DNA from: Hsuehochloa calcarea
Lineage: Eukaryota > Streptophyta > Magnoliopsida > Poales > Poaceae
NCBI GenBank assembly: GCA_036346395.1
Contig: CM070604.1
Span: 34,499,662-34,563,661, forward strand
Reading direction: 5' to 3'
DNA: 64,000 nt
In this document: in pieces, positions 59,054-64,000 of the stretch
Numbering within the stretch: position 1 is the first letter of the stretch
Layout: the number at the start of each line of letters is the position of its first letter
Made by a program: the position numbers and the translations under genes
The notes under the pieces: model-generated
Database searches by the model: none
What the model saw: only the letters and a program-made list of their open reading frames with translations
What the model was told of the DNA's origin: nothing

Positions 59054-60082
59054 GTGTACCAATGTACCCACACGCCAGACCGCCTTTTTGCCAAGCTATT
59101 AAGCACACTTCCTTAGGTATGCCGGCACGACTAAGTCCTACGAGACATTTCTAATATTGTGAATTATTCACGAGCCGCCCGTATGGATAGAAACCCATAC
59201 GTTGTGTCGGAGTCATCGTAAAGCCTCGGTCAACTACCCTTCCCGGGTAAAGCCTTGGACAACTACGACGCTCCTCGAGGTGGAGAGCCTATCCGGAATC
59301 TCCACCACCGCACACCCAACACAAGAACACGACCACATATCTTGTTTCACACAACACACACAACCCCCTCCTGCGACTCGGAGATAACCCACGCCAAAGT
59401 ACTAAGTCAACAGAGGTCCCATATCCCTCTCGCGTCGTTAGCACGCAAAAATGCTTGGTTTAGTGTAACAAGATGTTCGGTCCTTGTTGACTTAGGCAAG
59501 ACGTCCACAAACCCAATAACCCACCATCCGACCACTTGCCCAAGTCCAAATCAGTTTTCTATTTTCAGATTTTGACTTTACAAAATAACAAAGCGCAAGT
59601 GCTGGTCGTAATGACATAATAAGTAATGTGATCAAGATCATCGACTACAATCGATGTTCGCCCAGTACTACCGAAACTATGCATTTCTAAGCAATTTCAA
59701 GTCGGAAGCTACTAAGTGACCGGAGTCCATCCATCGAACTCCGACCACAGCCAGTAACCAAAGCTCATGGTAGTAGAGGATAAACAAGTCCTACAGATTA
59801 TGCAACTATAGGATTCTAACCATAATTTGACAACAAAATAGCAATGCATACATATGAGTTGAAATCAATATAGTAGACTTGAAAAATATTAGGATTAACA
59901 TGATCAAACTGCTTGCCTGTTTGCTGCGGGGCAAGATGTAGCTGGGGATCACTTATGTTGTCAATGTGCTCTTCGGATCCTAACGAGAAGGCGAAAAGCA
60001 ACCAATAAGAACGAATAAAATGCAAAGACTCAACAGCAAACCATCTCCAAAATTTCTGAAATTTTTACAGTAGCAAGGTACT

Positions 60083-60093
60083 GATTTATAGAG
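60083..60093 (-). promoter_or_regulatory. TATA candidate of D LTR
   Basis: The minus strand reads ctctataaatc, just downstream of the dyad repeat array. Confidence 0.55.
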
Positions 60094-60143
60094 AATTTAG
60101 CAACAAGAACCACTTGATTTGGATTCTTAATGCCAAACCTATG

Positions 60144-60307
60144 ACCAAAATAAAGTCTTACGACCAGGTAGTGGTGTAGAAAACCTACGACTATGACATA
60201 GTCGTAGCAAGTCTTACGATTATGTTCAAGTCGTAGAAGAACTTACAACTGGGTACTAGTCGTAGAAGGACTTATGCCCATGGCATAGTCGTGGTAAAAC
60301 TTACGAC
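60144..60307 (-). repeat. 29-bp dyad repeat array in D LTR
   Basis: Clear units begin gtcgtag/gtcgtgg at 60201, 60230, 60259 and 60288, exactly 29 bp apart, with two weaker units to the left. Read on the minus (sense) strand the core is taagtccttctacgac, the same as in the left-edge LTR at 1054-1219. Confidence 0.85.
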
Positions 60308-61928
60308 TACGCTACAGTGGCTGGTCGGAAATCCGACCACGAGGCAGCGCCTCCCGCACGCTTTGCCAGCGGCTCCGCGGCTTCTCCGACCACAGCGGCG
60401 CCAGCCAAGGGCCGGGATAAGGGTCTAAAAGTTTAATGGCCCGACCGGTGGCCAGCACTGGTTAGAGTATGGCTGAAACGGCGGTACGACCACGGAGTGC
60501 GGCTGAGTAGGTATGGCTCGGGAGAACTCCCGAACGGACAATACCAAGAGAGCGATGAAAACACACCTAACCTCCTATAGGGTAAGGTGAAATTACCTGA
60601 GCTGAAGAAACGACCAGAGACCCACGGAGTGGCTCCGGCGACGAGTGTCCGAACGGCGGCGGTAAGGTTCTCACTAGGCCACAACGACCTGGGCAAAGAG
60701 AGAACCAAACCGAGTGAGAGTTAAGCTCCAGGGAGTAAAGGGGGAGCAGAGGGGGCGAAGACTTGAAGAAGAAAACCCCCGCTGCACCGCCTCCACCGTA
60801 AGCTCCACACTCAACAATGGCGGTCGAGGAGATTGCGAGGAACTGCAGCTCGAGCAAGCTGGCGAGTGCTAGCTGGAGTTGCGGAAGTGCTAAAAGAAGC
60901 TAAGGGTGAAGCAATGGAGTTTAAGTAGAGCAATGGCAGAGAGCAACGGCCGGGTTTTTCCAGTCGGGTCAACACTGCCATGAGAGCACTTGAGAGCGAT
61001 GGGAGCAGTTGAGTCATGGCCCTCTGAGGGATGAGTGCATAGGCATTTAATGCGCTGAGAGCTAGCCGTTTAAAGGTGGACATAGAGTGGACTGCACGCC
61101 ACTGCTTTTCTCCTCTGCGCACGCCATGACAGAGCTCACGCGCGTGCGGACAGAGGAAGGAGACGACTCGTTGGTCGTCGGATTGAAATCGAACGGCTGG
61201 GCTAGATCGAGCGGATTGAAACGATCGCAACGTTTGGCTGGTCGAAGACCGTTCGATGCCGATCCAACTGCTGAGTTAGATCGGGTGGATTACAACGACT
61301 CCATCGTTCGGCTGGTCGGAGACCGTTCGATACCGATCCAACGGCTCACGACCCTAGCGCCCGAACGACCGAGTTGGCCCAGTTAGTGAACTGGACCGAG
61401 TCAAGTGGCTCGAGCCCGAGTCCGATTCGAACCTACGGAATAGTGTAAACCAGTTAGGGTTTGAATCCTAACATCTGATTTTTGAGGAATTATTTGAGGT
61501 AGCAAACAAACTCCAAAATCTATGAAATTTTAACTGGAGCTTGCTGACTGCAGGAGGAACCTCTCATAAAATTTTCTGGGATTTTACAGTACTGAATTTT
61601 CCTCCAGGAATTCCAGAAGTTGAGGGCTATGGTTTGACCAAGCTTTGACTCGCCTCCAAGAATTATCAAATAATTTCTAAAAATCATGAGATAATTTAGG
61701 GGTGTTGCCAAGCCTCCCTAGAACTCAGGAGAAATATCTCCAAGGGTTTGGCACAAGATCTATGACAAGGAGGTTTTTGATTAGAGTCGAATGAGGATTT
61801 GAATTTGATCTTCCACAATTCTTTTAAAAGAATTACAAAAATGACCAGGGGTTTCAAGATGCAAGAAAAGTTTTAATTCCTTTGCATTTTCTTACATTTG
61901 AAACACAAATCCGTATTTGGGATGTTAC

Positions 61929-62559
61929 GCTTATCCTCAAGAATCAAAGCCTTGTTGATCATCTCTTGGAAATCAGGAAAGGTGTGGGCGATCAAGTTGA
62001 CTTGAAGTCCAGTGTTTAATCCTTTCAGAAAACGACTCTGGCGAGCCTTGTCGGTGGCGATATCTTCTGCAGCATATCGAGCAAGTTATGAGAACTTGTT
62101 GAGGTAGTCAGTCACTAACATTCCTCCTTGCTTGAGAGCACAGAATTCATTCTTCTTCAGATCCATAATTCCTTCTGGTACATGATACTGGCGAAAAGCA
62201 GTTGTGAACACTTCCCAAGTAATGTATTGCGGCGTTTCATGCGCTGCACAAAAGTTTTCCCACCATTCGGCCGCAATGCCTTCCATCTGGTGAGTGGCGT
62301 ACAGAACTTTCTCATGATCGCTGCATTGAGTGATTAGCAGCTTCCTGTCAATGACACGAAGCCAATCATCAGCTTCTACTGGTGAGACATGTCCAGAAAA
62401 AGTTGGTAGACGGGTTCTCATAAACTCGGCCAACTTGGATGATCCGTTGTGACCATGAGCAACTGGGGTTCCATTGTGATGCTGACTGTTGTTGTTCTGG
62501 TTATTCATAGCTTGCATCTGGTTCATCATGGTATACATCAGCTGGGTCTGAGCTGCCAT
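61929..62559 (-). pseudogene. Element E gag, N-terminal part
   Basis: Open from 62559 (MAAQTQLMYTMMNQMQAMNN) to 62086, with LAEFMRTRLPTFSGH, EADDWLRVIDRKL, ATHQMEGIAAEWWENF, TWEVFTTAFRQYH and LKKNEF, homologous to D gag. After LNKFS the frame changes and gag continues (YAAEDIATDKARQSRF) to the D border. The true start may lie upstream, since the same frame has similar Gln/Pro-rich sequence before 62559 until a stop near 62620. Confidence 0.85.
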
Positions 62560-62946
62560 GAATGCTCCAAAATTCTGCAGATCAATTGAAGGTGCTTGTG
62601 GTGGAACTGCTTCTGCGGGGGTCTACTCCTGTCCTTCTGAAACTGGAGTATCGGAACCACTTGCAGCAGCTTGACGATTCTGAACCATCTGGTGAATCTC
62701 CAGGGGTTAGATAAGGTAGCAAGCACAAGATGAGTTGTAGAACTAAGCGAGGTAGGTAAAACCCGACAACACAAATTTAAGAAAGCTCAACTGAAACTCT
62801 TATATTAATTAAGATAATAGTATGGCTGGCTCTTCTGGTCCAACCGGTTCATCAGCTTCTTCTGGGTCTTCTTCTTCAGTGTCTTCTTCGTGATCGTGCT
62901 GTCCATAGAGGGTTTCTTCCAGCACGGTGATCCTCTCCTCGGCTCT
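62560..62946 (-). other. Element E intergenic leader segment
   Basis: It separates the leader ORF from gag. The part near gag is Pro/Ser/Glu-coding in the gag frame, and the rest shows no feature I can support. Confidence 0.5.
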
Positions 62947-63417
62947 CTAAAGAGTCTCGTAGACGCACTTCAGCTCTGTGGCGGCTAACTCCAATGATTC
63001 CTCCTGGGCAGCGGCGAACTGGGCAGGATGCACAACGGTGGCGTTGCCTTCTCCCGCCGTAGACGGAAAACGTGCAGCAAGATCCACGTCGGAAGAGCGG
63101 GGATGGTAACGGAAAACGGTGTCACGAAGCTCTCGAGCGTAGATATTGCAGATCCTCAGGATGGCAAAACGTGAAGACTCCTGGATTGCTTCAATCCAAA
63201 CACTCCTTCGAGCTGAGATGTTCAGGGGTTTGCTTGCCTTGGTGTTCTTCCTGGCGTAAACGGTCAAATGACAAATCACTCCACGATCTCGGCCGTTCAC
63301 GATCCAAGCACTGCCACGATACAATGGATAGTCAAATCCTCCAAGTACTTGTAACAACTTCCAAAGTTCAGCGGCAAGTCCTCCCTTGCGCTCTCCATAA
63401 CTCTGAAGATGAGGCAT
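62947..63417 (-). CDS. Leader ORF of element E, unknown function
   Basis: An uninterrupted ORF of 156 codons between PBS and gag. It begins MPHLQSYGERKGGLAAELWK, then LLQVLGGFDYPLYRGSAW and LTVYARKNTKAS, a central region with LRICNIYARELRD and FRYHP, and an acidic C-terminus ending ELKCVYETL. No membrane segment or zinc motif is evident. It resembles the broken leader ORF at 21390-21832 of the Tekay element in order and key residues. It is not gag, pol or env as far as I can tell. It would be translated first from the genomic RNA, so it may affect gag translation or supply a small accessory protein; this is inference. Confidence 0.65.
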   Translation of the reverse strand: MPHLQSYGERKGGLAAELWKLLQVLGGFDYPLYRGSAWIVNGRDRGVICHLTVYARKNTKASKPLNISARRSVWIEAIQESSRFAILRICNIYARELRDTVFRYHPRSSDVDLAARFPSTAGEGNATVVHPAQFAAAQEESLELAATELKCVYETL

Positions 63418-63617
63418 CTGTCAAGACGGACAAGAAGATGAAAACAACTTTAAAATAGTGGGGAGAGAAAGAATTTCAGCAATAGTTGAGTCAAGAGAGA
63501 CATGAGATGAGTTAAGGAGTTCAATTAATCTTGCAAGTTAATATTTGCTTTTAGAAAATAATTTTGGACATACTACGACGGCCGATCTAGCTAAGGTCAA
63601 GACCTACAGTCAATATG
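63418..63617 (-). other. Element E untranslated leader
   Basis: 200 bp between the leader ORF and the PBS, purine-rich on the plus strand. Next to the PBS it has the shared leader word gacctacagt(c) seen also in the LARD and Tekay elements. Confidence 0.6.
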
Positions 63618-63629
63618 GCTCTAATACCA
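63618..63629 (-). promoter_or_regulatory. Element E primer-binding site
   Basis: The plus strand reads gctctaatacca, one base different from the usual complement of the tRNA-Met PBS, four bases from the LTR. Confidence 0.88.
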
Positions 63630-63633
63630 CCTC

Positions 63634-64000
63634 TGTCGGGACCCAAATATGCAAATTTAGACCCTCTGTGTATTCTGCACTAGTCCAGGATCACGCTAGT
63701 GCACACAGTGTCAACATCGATGAAATATCACATCCATACAACGAATATAAGAATAAACGAGTACTTTGAATAACAAATAACTGTTGGGACCTTACGGTCG
63801 AGTTTTACATTTATTAAGCCATGCAAGGCTGACAATAAAGAAATAAACTGCAGCGGAAATGAAATAAACTCCAGTGGACTCCTATCAATTTACCACAGGC
63901 AACTGACTGGGATCAAGACCCTAACGATCAACCTTCGTAGAACTCTTCTTCAAAAGCAGGCGACGACTCCTCCACTTTTGTTGATTTGTTTAGCAAGAGT
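63634..64000 (-). repeat. Element E 5' LTR, partial
   Basis: Starts tgtcgggacc and continues past the window edge. The first 90 bp follow the pattern ctctgtg...actagtcc...gtgcacaca shared with the LARD LTR. Confidence 0.85.

Larger units (their letters stand above)
52256..61928 (-). mobile_element. Gypsy chromovirus D, with 3' LTR split by the copia tandem
   Basis: Minus-strand Ty3/gypsy element: 3' LTR end (52256-53005), PPT, integrase/chromodomain, RNase H, RT, protease, gag, leader, PBS, and 5' LTR (58219-61928). The rest of its 3' LTR must lie left of the window because the copia insertion separates it. It carries a chromodomain-type tail like the Tekay element, but is a different family. 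The coding region is almost colinear with few frame breaks, so it is the least decayed gypsy here. Confidence 0.92.
58219..61928 (-). repeat. Element D 5' LTR
   Basis: About 3.71 kb, tgtgagaccc to gatgttac. The last base expected from the 3' LTR (a) is a g here. The LTR contains the triple-dyad block (59005-59053), a TATA candidate (60083-60093) and a 29-bp dyad repeat array (60144-60307). Confidence 0.9.
61929..64000 (-). mobile_element. Gypsy element E, 5' part
   Basis: Minus-strand gypsy element interrupted in gag by D at 61928/61929. From right to left: partial 5' LTR (63634-64000, running off the window), PBS, leader ORF, gag. Its pol should lie left of the window beyond the whole nest. 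The LTR start tgtcgggaccc resembles those of LARD and (in reverse) the Tekay element. Confidence 0.85.

Overview
This window is plant nuclear DNA, most probably from a grass (Poaceae). It is made entirely of nested LTR retrotransposons. I found no host gene, rRNA, tRNA, CRISPR array or bacterial feature. The grass assignment is an inference from the element types: a SIRE/Maximus-lineage Ty1/copia family resembling cereal Opie/Ji elements, and Ty3/gypsy Tekay/Del-type chromoviruses with LTRs of 3 kb or more. The setting looks like intergenic or pericentromeric heterochromatin.

The nest can be unpicked from LTR ends, primer-binding sites (PBS), polypurine tracts (PPT) and 5-bp target-site duplications (TSD). 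The outermost layer is gypsy element E (minus strand, about 61929-64000, cut by the right edge). Gypsy element D (minus, 52256-61928) sits in E's gag. A copia element then inserted into D's 3' LTR, and everything from 1 to 52255 lies inside that insertion. The copia locus is now a tandem: internal region A (1732-15665), shared LTR1 (15666-17550), internal region B (17551-50376) and LTR4 (50377-52255), all minus strand. A non-autonomous gypsy element with very long LTRs (LARD-like) occupies the same site with the same TSD in both A and B. It is full length in A (7416-14934) and a solo LTR in B (35303-38681). This implies the LARD entered before the copia duplicated by unequal LTR recombination.

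Later insertions hit single copies. A plus-strand gypsy-like element, of which only the 3' end and 3' LTR are visible (1-1731), truncates A. A plus-strand Tekay-type chromovirus (18130-29625, TSD acgct) lies in B's 3' untranslated region. A second copy of the same copia family, C (39262-50222, TSD ccttg), lies in B's own gag. C carries the empty LARD site.

Almost all coding regions are frameshifted. D keeps the fullest gag-protease-RT-RNase H-integrase-chromodomain order. Many differences between copies in 1-52 kb fall on CAG/CTG trinucleotides as small indels, which suggests a sequence-quality artefact at CHG-methylated sites as well as real decay.

The signals most worth following are: a triple-dyad block conserved in the transcribed leaders of three diverged gypsy families, with a paired change in one arm; a 29-bp dyad repeat array shared by the promoters of two different elements; a hairpin beside the PPT; and a leader ORF upstream of gag shared by two gypsy elements.
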